Source of the DNA: Novosphingobium sp.
Lineage (GTDB): Bacteria > Pseudomonadota > Alphaproteobacteria > Sphingomonadales > Sphingomonadaceae
NCBI RefSeq assembly: GCF_039595395.1
Contig: NZ_JBCNLP010000001.1
Coordinates: 2,728,001-2,792,000 of the forward strand
Direction: 5' to 3'
DNA length: 64,000 nucleotides
The notes under the pieces were generated by a model, which was not told the DNA's origin, made no database searches, and saw nothing but the letters and a program-made list of their open reading frames with translations. The translations under genes were made by a program, and so were the position numbers. Below, in pieces: positions 53,105 through 61,259 of the stretch (the stretch's first letter is position 1; each line of letters begins with the position of its first letter).

Positions 53105-53138
53105 ATTGGCCGATTTATCGCTTTAAAATCAGGCCAAT
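53105..53138. promoter_or_regulatory. Hairpin/operator candidate in AT-rich intergenic DNA
   Basis: ATTGGCCGATTT pairs with AAATCAGGCCAAT (one bulged A) around a 9-base loop, in an AT-rich stretch about 240 bases before the membrane-protein gene. TGATACTATAT follows and could contain a -10 box. Role not determined; the rest of 52818-53378 holds no gene that I can support. Confidence 0.4.
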
Positions 53139-53378
53139 GTGATACTATATCCGCTACATGTCACAGACCGGCGCGGGATGGCACACAGGCCGTTTCTTGC
53201 GCTTTTTCCCGCTCATCCCCCGAGTCGCGGCCCCTTGCGCTCTTGCCAAGCGCCGTCACTTCCCCGATGCGCATCGCCCTTTCCGCCCGCCATCGCTCTT
53301 GCGCTGGAGGCGGCAAAGCGCAAACAGAGGGATGTTCCCGGCACGGCGGCCCCGCGCGGGAGTTGAGAAGGATCTGGA

Positions 53379-54497
53379 ATGCTGTCTCTGCCCGCCGGTT
53401 TTCCGGCAAGCATGCTCAAACTCCCCAGCCTGAACGGCCGCCTGCCACGCCGCAAGGCGCGCGTGCTGGCGGTGGTGCTGGCCGTGCTGGTCGCCGCGCT
53501 GGCGGCCTGGTGCCTCACCGCCTCGCCGCCGCCGATCAAGGTGGCGAAAAAGGGCGGCTACACCGATGTGAAGCTCTATCACGACATGGCCGCGCAAGTG
53601 GCCAAGGGCGAGAATTACTATCCGGCGGCGGCCACCCTGCACCGCGCCCATCACTATCCGCTCAAGCCCTTCATGACGATGCGCCAGCCGACCGAGGTCG
53701 TCTTCGCCGCCACCTTCGGCTGGAAGGCGGTGCAGTATTTCTGCATGGGGATGCTGTTCATCGGCACCTTCCTGTGGGTGCTGGCCACCGAGGGCAAGCT
53801 GCATATCGTCGAGCGCATCGCCCTGCTGGGCGCGCTGGGCGCGGGCGGCGGGCAGGTGATGCAGCCCAACATCCTCGCCCTTCAGGAATATCCGGCGGGG
53901 CAATGCATTTGCGTGGCGCTGGCGCTGTGGATCGGCTGGCCCCGCCAGTGGTGGCTGCCGATGATCCCCATCGCGCTGGGCCTCTTCATCCGCGAGCTGG
54001 TGCTGCCCTTTGCGCTGCTGGCCCTGGCCTTCGCGGTCGTCGAGAAGCAATGGCGCGCCGTGGCGGGCTGGGTCGGCGTGCTGGCGGTCTGGGGCGCCTT
54101 CATGGCATGGCACGCCAGCCAGGTGAACGCCCAGGCTTTACCGGGCGATATTGCCTCCAAGGGCTGGCACGGGCTGCAAGGCCTTTCAGGCTTCCTCAAG
54201 GCGGTGATCTTCACCAGCACGCTTCAACCTCTGCCACTGGGGGTCGCGCTGCTGACCGCCACCCTGCCCCTGCTGGGCTGGCTGTCGCTACGCGGACGCG
54301 AAGGGCGGTTCTGCATCCTGCTGGTGCTCGGCTATGCGCTGATGATCGGCCTCTTCTCGCGCGCGGACACCTTCTATTGGGGGGCGATCATGCTGCCGTG
54401 GTACTTTATCGGCTATGTGCTGCTGCCCCGCGCGGCGCTGCGGTTGTGGGCTTACTGGAATACGCCCGACGAAGAGGTTGTGCAGGTAGAAGGATGA
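53379..54497 (+). CDS. Polytopic membrane protein, glycosyltransferase-like, unknown
   Basis: 372 aa. About eight to nine membrane segments are visible (VLAVVLAVLVAALAAW, VQYFCMGMLFIGTFLWVL, IALGLFIRELVLPFALLALAF, WVGVLAVWGAFMAW and others). The loop after the first helix (YTDVKLYHDMAAQVAKGENYYPAAATLHRAHHYPLKPFMTMRQPTE) has the Asp and His residues and the YP(L/x)KPF pattern seen in polyprenol-dependent glycosyltransferases of the GT-C type (GT87-like). I therefore suggest a membrane glycosyltransferase without certainty. AAGGA precedes the ATG. A palindromic element begins two bases after its stop. Confidence 0.7.
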   Translation: MLSLPAGFPASMLKLPSLNGRLPRRKARVLAVVLAVLVAALAAWCLTASPPPIKVAKKGGYTDVKLYHDMAAQVAKGENYYPAAATLHRAHHYPLKPFMTMRQPTEVVFAATFGWKAVQYFCMGMLFIGTFLWVLATEGKLHIVERIALLGALGAGGGQVMQPNILALQEYPAGQCICVALALWIGWPRQWWLPMIPIALGLFIRELVLPFALLALAFAVVEKQWRAVAGWVGVLAVWGAFMAWHASQVNAQALPGDIASKGWHGLQGLSGFLKAVIFTSTLQPLPLGVALLTATLPLLGWLSLRGREGRFCILLVLGYALMIGLFSRADTFYWGAIMLPWYFIGYVLLPRAALRLWAYWNTPDEEVVQVEG

Positions 54498-54499
54498 AA

Positions 54500-54712
54500 G
54501 CAGGGGGCGTTACGCCCCCTGCACCCCCATGACGTCTTCCGACGATAAGGCAGTGGCACCCGATCGTGGTGCCAGAGCTATCCACCTGCGCAGCCTGAAG
54601 CGCCGCAGGCATTCCAATATCCTGCCTGCGGCGCGGCGACCTTGCTCTTTGGCCGAACCCATAGCGCCTACGCCGACAAGTCATGGGAGCGCGAGGGGGT
54701 AACCCCCTCGCA
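54500..54712 (+). repeat. Intergenic palindromic element, copy B
   Basis: About 213 bases between two convergent genes. The terminal hairpins are 54500-54522 (core AGGGGGCGTTACGCCCCCT) and 54691-54711 (core GAGGGGGTAACCCCCTC). The central stem is GCGCCGCAGGC (54600-54610) with GCCTGCGGCGC (54624-54634). It shares CATGACGTCTTCCGACGA, GGCAGTGG, GGCGACCTTGCTCTTTGGC and CGAACCCAT with copy C and with the reverse complement of copy A. Confidence 0.88.
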
Positions 54713-54728
54713 CTTTCCCTTTCCTTGA

Positions 54729-56090
54729 TTACCCCTGCGGAGCAATCGTCGCCGCATTCCCGGCGATCTTCAGCACCGCCGCCCATGTATCGACATTCTG
54801 CTGCAAATCGGCAGGATCGATCTTGTCCAGCGTATCGTCGGGCGTGTGGTGCAGATCGAAATAGTGGGTCATATCCTGCCCCATATCGATCACCGCCGTC
54901 TTCTGGGCAGCGGCGATAAAGCCGACATCCTCGCCGCCCTCAGCCTTGTTCTCGCCGCGCACGAGGCCCATGTCGGAGAGACGCGCCGCAATGGCATCGC
55001 CCAGCGCCTTGTCGGCGGCGCCCATGGCGATGTTCACGCGCCAGACGCGGCCCGCGCCGGAATCCGATTCCATGGCCAGAGCGTGGGGCTCTTTCGCGTG
55101 AGCCTTGGCATAGGCCTCGCCGCCGAAGCCACCGCGCTCCTCGGCACCGGCCCAGAGCACGCGAATGGTGCGCAGCAACTGGCCACCCTTCGCCGCCTGA
55201 AGCGCGGCAGCCGTGACGATGGCGCAGCCAGCACCGTCATCGATGGCGCCAGTGGCCAGATCCCAACTGTCGAGGTGGCAGCCCACCAGAATGGGCGGCA
55301 GCGAGGGATCGCGACCCGGCAGCTCGGCGACCACATTGCCCGACTGCACATTGCCGGTGAAGCGCGGGGTCAGCGTCAGGGCGACCTGCTCGGCCATGCC
55401 CTTCTTCGCGCGCAGAGCGATCAGATCGGCGTCGGGGGCCGAAACGGCGGCGGCGGCAATCGGGGTCACGCCCTTGTCCCAGCCGGTGAAACCTGTGTGC
55501 GGATCGCGGTTGTGATCGGTGCCGATCGAGCGGATCAGCACCGCCGCCGCACCCTTGCTCGCCGCCAGCGAGGGGCCAGAGCGCCGCGCCGCGCCATAGG
55601 GTCCATAGCCCGCGCCATCCTGCGCCGCGCGCATGGCATTGTCGATAAAGACGATCTTGCCCTTCACGGCGGCGTCGGGGGCCGCCTTCAGCGCCTCATA
55701 GCTGGCGAAATAGACCATCGGGGCCTTGATGCCACTGGCGGGCGTCGCGCCCGAATTACCCAGAGCGGCGATGGCCAGCTTCTGTTCGGCGGCGCCCAGC
55801 AGCGTCGCGCTTTCAGCGCCGCGCTCCCAGCCGGGCATGGTGTAGGGCTCGATATGCGGGTTGGTCAGGCCCAGCGCGGTCAGGCGCTTGACCGCCCAGT
55901 CGCGGGCATAGGCCTCACGCGGCGTGCCGCCGAGGCGCTGGCCGACCTCGCTGGTGAGGTCGGCGACGATGGTATAGGCAACGGTGTCCTTCCCGCTCTG
56001 CGCCGGCCCCTCCTGAGCCAACGCTGTGACGGGGGCCGAAGCGGCGGCGAGGCTGGCAGCAAGCGCCAGTGAGGAAAGAATGTTTCGCAT
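54729..56090 (-). CDS. M28-family zinc aminopeptidase, secreted
   Basis: About 453 aa. The signal peptide is SSLALAASLAAASAPVTALAQ. A PA-type insert (KAPMVYFASYEALKAAPDAAVKGKIVFID) precedes the catalytic domain, which has GCHLDSWDLATGAIDDGAG (zinc His and bridging Asp), LWAGAEERGGFGG (catalytic Glu pair), ESDSGAG and DLHHTPDDTLDKID (last His). It is a periplasmic/secreted metallopeptidase with a two-zinc site, similar to bacterial carboxypeptidase Q-like enzymes. No ribosome site is obvious before the ATG, so the message may be short-leadered. It is convergent with the membrane-protein gene and divergent from ettA. Confidence 0.92.
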   Translation of the reverse strand: MRNILSSLALAASLAAASAPVTALAQEGPAQSGKDTVAYTIVADLTSEVGQRLGGTPREAYARDWAVKRLTALGLTNPHIEPYTMPGWERGAESATLLGAAEQKLAIAALGNSGATPASGIKAPMVYFASYEALKAAPDAAVKGKIVFIDNAMRAAQDGAGYGPYGAARRSGPSLAASKGAAAVLIRSIGTDHNRDPHTGFTGWDKGVTPIAAAAVSAPDADLIALRAKKGMAEQVALTLTPRFTGNVQSGNVVAELPGRDPSLPPILVGCHLDSWDLATGAIDDGAGCAIVTAAALQAAKGGQLLRTIRVLWAGAEERGGFGGEAYAKAHAKEPHALAMESDSGAGRVWRVNIAMGAADKALGDAIAARLSDMGLVRGENKAEGGEDVGFIAAAQKTAVIDMGQDMTHYFDLHHTPDDTLDKIDPADLQQNVDTWAAVLKIAGNAATIAPQG

Positions 56091-56284
56091 GGACGCAAGG
56101 ATTAGCGTGGCCGCTGAAATCTGCCAATGGCCGAATGCCTCCCCCGCTTTATCCCGCCGTGGATCACTTTCAGCGCCGATGCGCCACGCCCCGCTTGGCA
56201 AGGGCCGGGCCAGCCTGTAGTGAGCGCGGCAAATCCGGTTCAAAACGCATCATTCCGCGCATCATTCGACTTTGGAGACCGCCT

Positions 56285-57964
56285 GTGGCCGCCCAATACG
56301 CCTTCGTCATGAAGGACATGACCAAAACCTTCCCCGGCGCCGCCAAGCCGGTGCTGAGCAACATCAACCTGCAGTTCTATCAGGGCGCCAAGATCGGCAT
56401 CGTGGGCCCGAACGGCGCGGGTAAGTCGACCCTGATCAAGATCATGGGCGGCATCGACAAGGATTTCACCGGCGAGGCCTGGCCCGGCGAGAACATCACC
56501 GTCGGCTATCTGGCGCAGGAGCCCCAGCTCGACCCCAGCAAGTCGGTGCTGGAGAATGTGAAGGATGGCGCCCGCGCCACCGCCGATCTGGTCGACCGCT
56601 TCAACGAGATCAGCAACATCATGGCCGATCCGCCGGAGGACGTCGATTTCGACGCGCTGATGGAAGAGATGGGCGATCTGCAGGGCAAGATCGACGCCGT
56701 GGACGGCTGGACGCTGGACAACCAGCTCGAGATCGCGATGGAAGCGCTGCGCTGCCCGCCGTCCGACTGGTCGGTGGAAAATCTGTCGGGCGGTGAAAAG
56801 CGCCGCATCGCGCTGACCCGCCTGCTGATCCAGAAGCCGGACATCCTGCTGCTCGACGAACCGACCAACCACCTTGACGCGGAATCCGTCAACTGGCTGG
56901 AAAACCACCTGAAGGAATACCACGGCGCGGTGCTGATGATCACCCACGACCGTTACTTCCTCGACAATGTGGTGGAATGGATTCTCGAGCTGGATCGCGG
57001 AAAGTACTTCCCCTACGAGGGCAACTACTCGACCTATCTCGACAAGAAGGCCAAGCGCCTTGAGCAGGAAAGCCGCGAGGACGAAGGCCGCTCCAAGGCG
57101 ATCAAGGACGAGCTGGAGTGGATCCGCGCCGGCACCAAGGGCCGCCAGACCAAGTCGAAAGCCCGTATCAAGGCCTTCGATCAGCTGGTGGAATCGCAGG
57201 AAACCCGCATCGTCAACAAGGCCCAGATCGTCATTCAGGTGCCCGAGCGCCTGGGCGGCAAGGTGATCGAGGCCAAGAACATCACCAAGGCCTATGGCGA
57301 CAAGCTGCTGTTCGAGAACCTCTCCTTCCTGCTGCCCCCCGGCGGCATTGTCGGCGTGATCGGGCCGAACGGCGCGGGCAAGTCCACGCTGTTCAAGCTG
57401 CTGACGGGTCAGGAACAGCCTGATGAGGGCACCATCGAGATCGGCCAGACCGTGCGTCTGGGCTATGTCGACCAGAGCCGCGATCATCTGGACCCCAGCA
57501 AGAACGTCTGGGAGGAAATCTCCGACGGTCTGGACTATATGAAGGTCAACAAGCAGGACATGAGCACGCGTGCCTATGTCGGCGCCTTCAACTTCAAGGG
57601 CCAGGATCAGCAGAAGAACGTCGGCAAGCTGTCGGGCGGTGAGCGCAACCGCGTGCACATGGCCAAGATGCTCAAGCAGGGCGGCAACGTGCTGCTGCTC
57701 GACGAACCGACCAACGATCTGGACGTGGAAACCCTGCGCGCTCTGGAAGAGGCCATCGAGAACTTCGCGGGCTGCGCCGTGGTCATCAGCCACGACCGCT
57801 TCTTCCTTGACCGACTCGCCACCCACATTCTGGCGTTCGAGGGCAACAGCCATGTCGAATGGTTCGAGGGCAACTTCGAGGCTTATGAGGAAGACAAGCG
57901 CCGCCGTCTGGGCGATGCGGCTGACCGCCCGACCGCGCTGGCCTATAAGAAGCTGACTCGCTGA
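56285..57964 (+). CDS. ettA: Energy-dependent translational throttle protein EttA (ABC-F)
   Basis: 559 aa from a GTG start with GGAG 10 bases upstream. Two ABC domains: Walker A GPNGAGKST (41-49 and again near 360), signatures LSGGEKRR (167-174) and LSGGERNR, Walker B regions LLLDEPTNHLD and LLLDEPTNDLD. The arm inserted in the first domain and the linker KRLEQESREDEGRSKAIKDELEWIR are diagnostic for EttA. It binds the ribosomal E site and gates entry to elongation according to the ATP/ADP ratio. It is a single-gene unit with a strong terminator. Confidence 0.97.
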   Translation: MAAQYAFVMKDMTKTFPGAAKPVLSNINLQFYQGAKIGIVGPNGAGKSTLIKIMGGIDKDFTGEAWPGENITVGYLAQEPQLDPSKSVLENVKDGARATADLVDRFNEISNIMADPPEDVDFDALMEEMGDLQGKIDAVDGWTLDNQLEIAMEALRCPPSDWSVENLSGGEKRRIALTRLLIQKPDILLLDEPTNHLDAESVNWLENHLKEYHGAVLMITHDRYFLDNVVEWILELDRGKYFPYEGNYSTYLDKKAKRLEQESREDEGRSKAIKDELEWIRAGTKGRQTKSKARIKAFDQLVESQETRIVNKAQIVIQVPERLGGKVIEAKNITKAYGDKLLFENLSFLLPPGGIVGVIGPNGAGKSTLFKLLTGQEQPDEGTIEIGQTVRLGYVDQSRDHLDPSKNVWEEISDGLDYMKVNKQDMSTRAYVGAFNFKGQDQQKNVGKLSGGERNRVHMAKMLKQGGNVLLLDEPTNDLDVETLRALEEAIENFAGCAVVISHDRFFLDRLATHILAFEGNSHVEWFEGNFEAYEEDKRRRLGDAADRPTALAYKKLTR

Positions 57965-57990
57965 TCTTTTCAGCTTTTCGGTACAGCGAA

Positions 57991-58017
57991 GCCCCCGTTG
58001 CCACGCGCAACGGGGGC
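57991..58017 (+). terminator. Rho-independent terminator of ettA
   Basis: GCCCCCGTTG and CAACGGGGGC form a perfect 10 bp stem with a 7-base loop, followed by TTTGTTTTT. It lies 26 bases after the ettA stop. Confidence 0.92.
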
Positions 58018-58167
58018 TTTGTTTTTACTATGCTGTTTTTACACGAGAAGCAGAAAGCTGAACGAAAGGCTATGTGAACGGTTCAGCGCCATGTCAGCCA
58101 GTTTCTGATACAAAGTAACCATCAAGGCAGCATCCATCACGGATCGCCTGGGGAGCATGAGGTTACC

Positions 58168-59112
58168 ATGGGCAACAACCGGCGCTCGGCGCATCTTGCA
58201 ACAATCGCGGCGATGGCGAGCATCGCGCTGATCGCGACTCCGGCCATGGCCCAGAAGCGCGACGACAACCCCGACAGCGGTCGCGCACCTCCCCCGGCGC
58301 AGCATGGCGCCCCCGGTGGCGGCGCGCCGCATGGCGGTGGCAATCCCGGTGGCCCCGGTGGTGGTGGCCCGCGCGGCGGCTTCAACGGCGGCGGACAGGG
58401 TGGCGCGCCCGGCGCTCAGCGCCCGGCCCCGCAGCCCGGCAATCCCGGCGGTGGCAATTTCCAGCGCGGCCCCGGCGGCAATCCCGGTGGAGGCCAGTGG
58501 AGCGGCCAACGCCCCGGCTTCAACGGCAATGGCGGCGGCAATTTCCAGCGTGGCCCGGAGAACCGTGGCCCCGACAATCGCGGGCCTGACAACCGTGGGG
58601 GCTTCAACCAGCAGGGCCGTCCCGGTTTCGACGGTGGTCGCCCCGGTGGTCCCGACTTCAACAGGCCCGGTCGTCCCGACGGCCCCAGCTACAACGGCCG
58701 CCCCGGCGCGCCCGGCTACAATGGCCGGCCCGGTGGTCCGGGCTTCAACCAGCCCGGTCGCCCCGGTGGCCCCGGCTTCAACGGCCCGGGTCGCCCCGGC
58801 GGCGGCTGGAACAACGGCTGGCGCAATGACAACCGCTACAACTGGTCGGCCTGGCGCGACATGCACCGCGATGTGTTCCGCATGGGCCGCTATCGCCCGC
58901 CCTACAGCGGCTATGCCTATCGCCGCCTCGGCATCGGCTTCACGCTGGACCGGATGTTCTTCGGCTCGACCTATGTGCTGGCCGATCCTTACGCCTATCG
59001 CCTGCCCCCGGCCTATGAGCCCTATGAGTGGGTGCGCTACTACAATGACGCCGTGCTGGTGGACACCTACACCGGCCAGGTCGTCGATGTGCTTTACGGC
59101 TTCTTCCTCTAA
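58168..59112 (+). CDS. Gly/Pro-rich secreted protein with RcnB-like C-terminus
   Basis: 314 aa. The signal peptide ends near PAMAQ. About 170 residues of Gly/Pro/Asn/Arg-rich repeats follow, of the type GRPGGPGFN and GGNFQRGP. The C-terminal ~90 residues form a compact part: WRDMHRDVFRMGRYRPPYSGYAYRRLGIGFTLDRMFFGSTYVL ending YYNDAVLVDTYTGQVVDVLYGFF. This is the RcnB-like domain, which in the founding protein affects nickel/cobalt export from the periplasm; most long repeat versions are of unknown function. GAGG precedes the ATG. The repeats may vary between strains. Confidence 0.82.
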   Translation: MGNNRRSAHLATIAAMASIALIATPAMAQKRDDNPDSGRAPPPAQHGAPGGGAPHGGGNPGGPGGGGPRGGFNGGGQGGAPGAQRPAPQPGNPGGGNFQRGPGGNPGGGQWSGQRPGFNGNGGGNFQRGPENRGPDNRGPDNRGGFNQQGRPGFDGGRPGGPDFNRPGRPDGPSYNGRPGAPGYNGRPGGPGFNQPGRPGGPGFNGPGRPGGGWNNGWRNDNRYNWSAWRDMHRDVFRMGRYRPPYSGYAYRRLGIGFTLDRMFFGSTYVLADPYAYRLPPAYEPYEWVRYYNDAVLVDTYTGQVVDVLYGFFL

Positions 59113-59132
59113 ACCGAAGCCCGACAGCAACA

Positions 59133-59171
59133 ATGAACCCCGTCTGAGCGCCGCCATGCGCGCAGGCGGGG
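59133..59171 (+). terminator. Hairpin after RcnB-like gene
   Basis: ACCCCGTCTG pairs with CAGGCGGGGT (one mismatch) around a GC-rich loop, 20 bases after the stop. No T-run follows, so termination strength is doubtful. Confidence 0.4.
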
Positions 59172-59309
59172 TTCTGCCGTTCTGATCACGGCCCGCCTTG
59201 AGTCCGCCCCGATCAAACCCCGGTCCGGCGGCAGAGGGCGTTGACCCCCGCGCCAAATTGCGACACTCAAAACGGGACAACCGCAACCATCAGCGAAGCC
59301 GGAAGCCCC

Positions 59310-60041
59310 ATGAGCACAGCACCCGTTGCCCCCCAAGCCAATCACAGCACTGGCAACGTCTTTCCCGATATGGGGCCGGTGGTCGACAAATCCGCGCTGG
59401 AGAAACTGGGCGGCGCGGTGCGGGCGCGCCTCGCGCTGGACCCTGCCGTGTGGCACGCGCCGGTGGTGCAGGCCGAAATCGTCACCGTCACCGAATTCCT
59501 GATGCCCGACGAATGCGCCCAGATCATCGAGCTGATCGACCGCATCGCCGAGCCCTCCTCCACCTATCACGCCGATCACGATGCCTCGATCCGCAGCAGC
59601 TATTCGGGCAATGTCGACCGCTTCGATCCCTTTGTGATGATGATCGAGCGGCGGATCGACGATCTGCTCGGCATGCCCTCCGCCTATGGCGAGACGATGC
59701 AGGGGCAGCGCTATATGCCCGGCCAGCAGTTCAAGGCGCATTACGATTTCTTCTCGACCAAGGCCGCCTATTGGCCCGGCGAGCGCAGCCGGGGCGGTCA
59801 GCGCAGCTGGACGGCGATGATCTACCTCAACGATGTGGAGGAAGGCGGCGAGACAGTGTTCGAGCGCGCCGGGGTCACCGCCACGCCGCGCCAGGGCATG
59901 CTGCTGGCCTGGAACAATGCCAACATCGACGGCACGCCCAATCACTACACGCTGCACGCCGCTTTGCCGGTGGTGCGTGGGTGCAAATATGTGATCACCA
60001 AGTGGTATCGCACCCGCAACTGGGCCGGGCTGCCGGGCTGA
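59310..60041 (+). CDS. 2OG-Fe(II) oxygenase, prolyl 4-hydroxylase-like
   Basis: About 243 aa. The C-terminal catalytic domain has FKAHYDFF supplying the His-x-Asp iron ligands and PNHYTLHAALPVVRGCKYVITKWYRTR supplying the distal His and the 2-oxoglutarate-binding Lys. QRSWTAMIYLNDVEEGGETVFERAGV and PRQGMLLAWNN are typical of the P4Hc group. The N-terminal ~60 residues are variable. It probably hydroxylates a proline on a protein or peptide; bacterial substrates are poorly known. GGAAG lies before the ATG, so I prefer it to the upstream extension. It follows a Pro-rich secreted protein gene on the same strand, a possible but unproven substrate. Confidence 0.9.
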   Translation: MSTAPVAPQANHSTGNVFPDMGPVVDKSALEKLGGAVRARLALDPAVWHAPVVQAEIVTVTEFLMPDECAQIIELIDRIAEPSSTYHADHDASIRSSYSGNVDRFDPFVMMIERRIDDLLGMPSAYGETMQGQRYMPGQQFKAHYDFFSTKAAYWPGERSRGGQRSWTAMIYLNDVEEGGETVFERAGVTATPRQGMLLAWNNANIDGTPNHYTLHAALPVVRGCKYVITKWYRTRNWAGLPG

Positions 60042-60047
60042 AGGGGT

Positions 60048-60404
60048 TTAGTGCTGGGGCGGCTCCCAGAGTTCGACCATATTGCCCTCCGGGTCGGTGA
60101 TATGGGCGAATTTGCCGGTCTGGGGTGTGTCCCAGTCGGCATGGGTGGTCACCTCGATCCCCTCACTGCGCAGGGTGGCGATCATCTCGGCCAAAGCGGT
60201 AACGCGGAAGTTGATCATCCACTGCTTGCCCGCGGGGAAGTAATCCGTGTCCTGCTTGAAGGGCATGAACAGCGCCGGGCCCGCTGTCTGAGTCCAATGG
60301 AAAGGGTCTTCGCCGCCGATGCCCAGATGCCGGCGATACCACGCCTGAAGCGCCGCCGGATCCTTGGCCCGGAAAAACACGCCACCTATGCCTGCCACCG
60401 CCAT
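60048..60404 (-). CDS. VOC-family (glyoxalase/bleomycin resistance-like) protein
   Basis: 118 aa. GGVFFRAKDPAALQAWYRRHLGI is the usual first half of a VOC domain, and EVTTHADWDTPQTGKFAHITDPEGNMVELWEPP the second, with the C-terminal Glu in VELW as metal ligand. FPAGKQWMINFRVTALAEMIATLRSEG lies between. The substrate is unknown. A strong AGGAGGG site precedes the ATG. It ends 6 bases from the convergent oxygenase stop, and palindromic element C begins about 60 bases upstream of its start. Confidence 0.88.
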   Translation of the reverse strand: MAVAGIGGVFFRAKDPAALQAWYRRHLGIGGEDPFHWTQTAGPALFMPFKQDTDYFPAGKQWMINFRVTALAEMIATLRSEGIEVTTHADWDTPQTGKFAHITDPEGNMVELWEPPQH

Positions 60405-60461
60405 GGATGCCCTCCTGTTTTTGGGAAGGTAACGCGGGTTGAGGAAGGTAGGAAGGAGAAG

Positions 60462-60700
60462 ATGCGAGGGGGTTACCCCCTCGCGCTCCCATAACGTCTT
60501 CCGACGAAAGGGCAGTGGTGCCGAAATGGTGTGCCTGGGCTCTCCACCTGCCCAACCTAGAGCGCCGCAGGCAGTGGATCCATGAACAATAGCACGGCTT
60601 TCGGATTATTGCCTGCGGCGCAGCGACCTTACTCTTTCGCCGAACCCATGGCGCCCACGCTGACAAAACCCGGGAGCGCGAGGGTGTAACACCCTCGCAT
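60462..60700 (+). repeat. Intergenic palindromic element, copy C
   Basis: About 239 bases between the VOC gene start and the DUF1003 gene end. Terminal hairpins 60464-60484 (core GAGGGGGTTACCCCCTC) and 60678-60698 (core GAGGGTGTAACACCCTC). The central stem is GCGCCGCAGGCA (60562-60573) with TGCCTGCGGCGC (60610-60621) and a loop about 15-20 bases longer than in copies A and B. Same orientation as copy B. Confidence 0.88.
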
Positions 60701-60707
60701 TTCCCCT

Positions 60708-61238
60708 TTACTCCTTAACACCCTTCTTATGCTCCCCCGGATGCATCAGACGCTCAACCTTCCCCGTCAGCCGATCGATCTTGCGATGCAGACGCACGAT
60801 CTCGATCGTGGTGCGCAGATTGATCTCATAATCGTGGCGGTTGTAGATGCGGTCACGCGCGCTTTGGCGGTTCTGGCTCATCATGATGACGGGGGCCTGC
60901 ACCGCCGCCAGCATGGAGAGCATCAGGTTGAGGAAGATGTAGGGGTATGGGTCCCACTGCCGCATCCAGCCTGAGACCAGCGGGCTGTTGAGCAGCATCC
61001 AGCCCAGCAGCGTGACCATAAACCAGATGATGAAGCCCCAACTGCCGCCAACCTTGGCCACGCGGTCGGCCAGCCGGTCGCCGAAGCCGGCCTTGGCGGC
61101 CTGGGTTTCGTCATCCTCAAGGCTGATATCGCGCGAGAGGACATGGCGCAGCACATGCTGCTCGTCCTCATCGAGCTGATCGAAAGGGCGGCCCAGCAGC
61201 TTTTCGGCAAGCGCCTCGGGCGTGTTGTTGAGCTTCAT
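60708..61238 (-). CDS. DUF1003 membrane protein
   Basis: 176 aa. Two membrane segments (WGFIIWFMVTLLGWMLLN and YPYIFLNLMLSMLAAVQAPVIMM) are followed by SQNRQSARDRIYNRHDYEINLRTTIEIVRLHRKIDRL, the diagnostic DUF1003 stretch ending in a coiled-coil-like helix. The N-terminal part (FDQLDEDEQHVLRHVLSRDIS) is soluble. Function of the family is not established. It starts 21 bases after the lysyl-tRNA synthetase stop on the same strand, so the two may be co-transcribed. Element C begins 8 bases after its stop. Confidence 0.9.
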   Translation of the reverse strand: MKLNNTPEALAEKLLGRPFDQLDEDEQHVLRHVLSRDISLEDDETQAAKAGFGDRLADRVAKVGGSWGFIIWFMVTLLGWMLLNSPLVSGWMRQWDPYPYIFLNLMLSMLAAVQAPVIMMSQNRQSARDRIYNRHDYEINLRTTIEIVRLHRKIDRLTGKVERLMHPGEHKKGVKE

Positions 61239-61259
61239 GGGCCGCCTCCCCGGTTCAGA

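Noticed and set aside
58300..58800. Repetitive GC-rich stretch resembling a repeat array
   Set aside because: It is the Gly/Pro-rich coding repeat of the RcnB-like protein.
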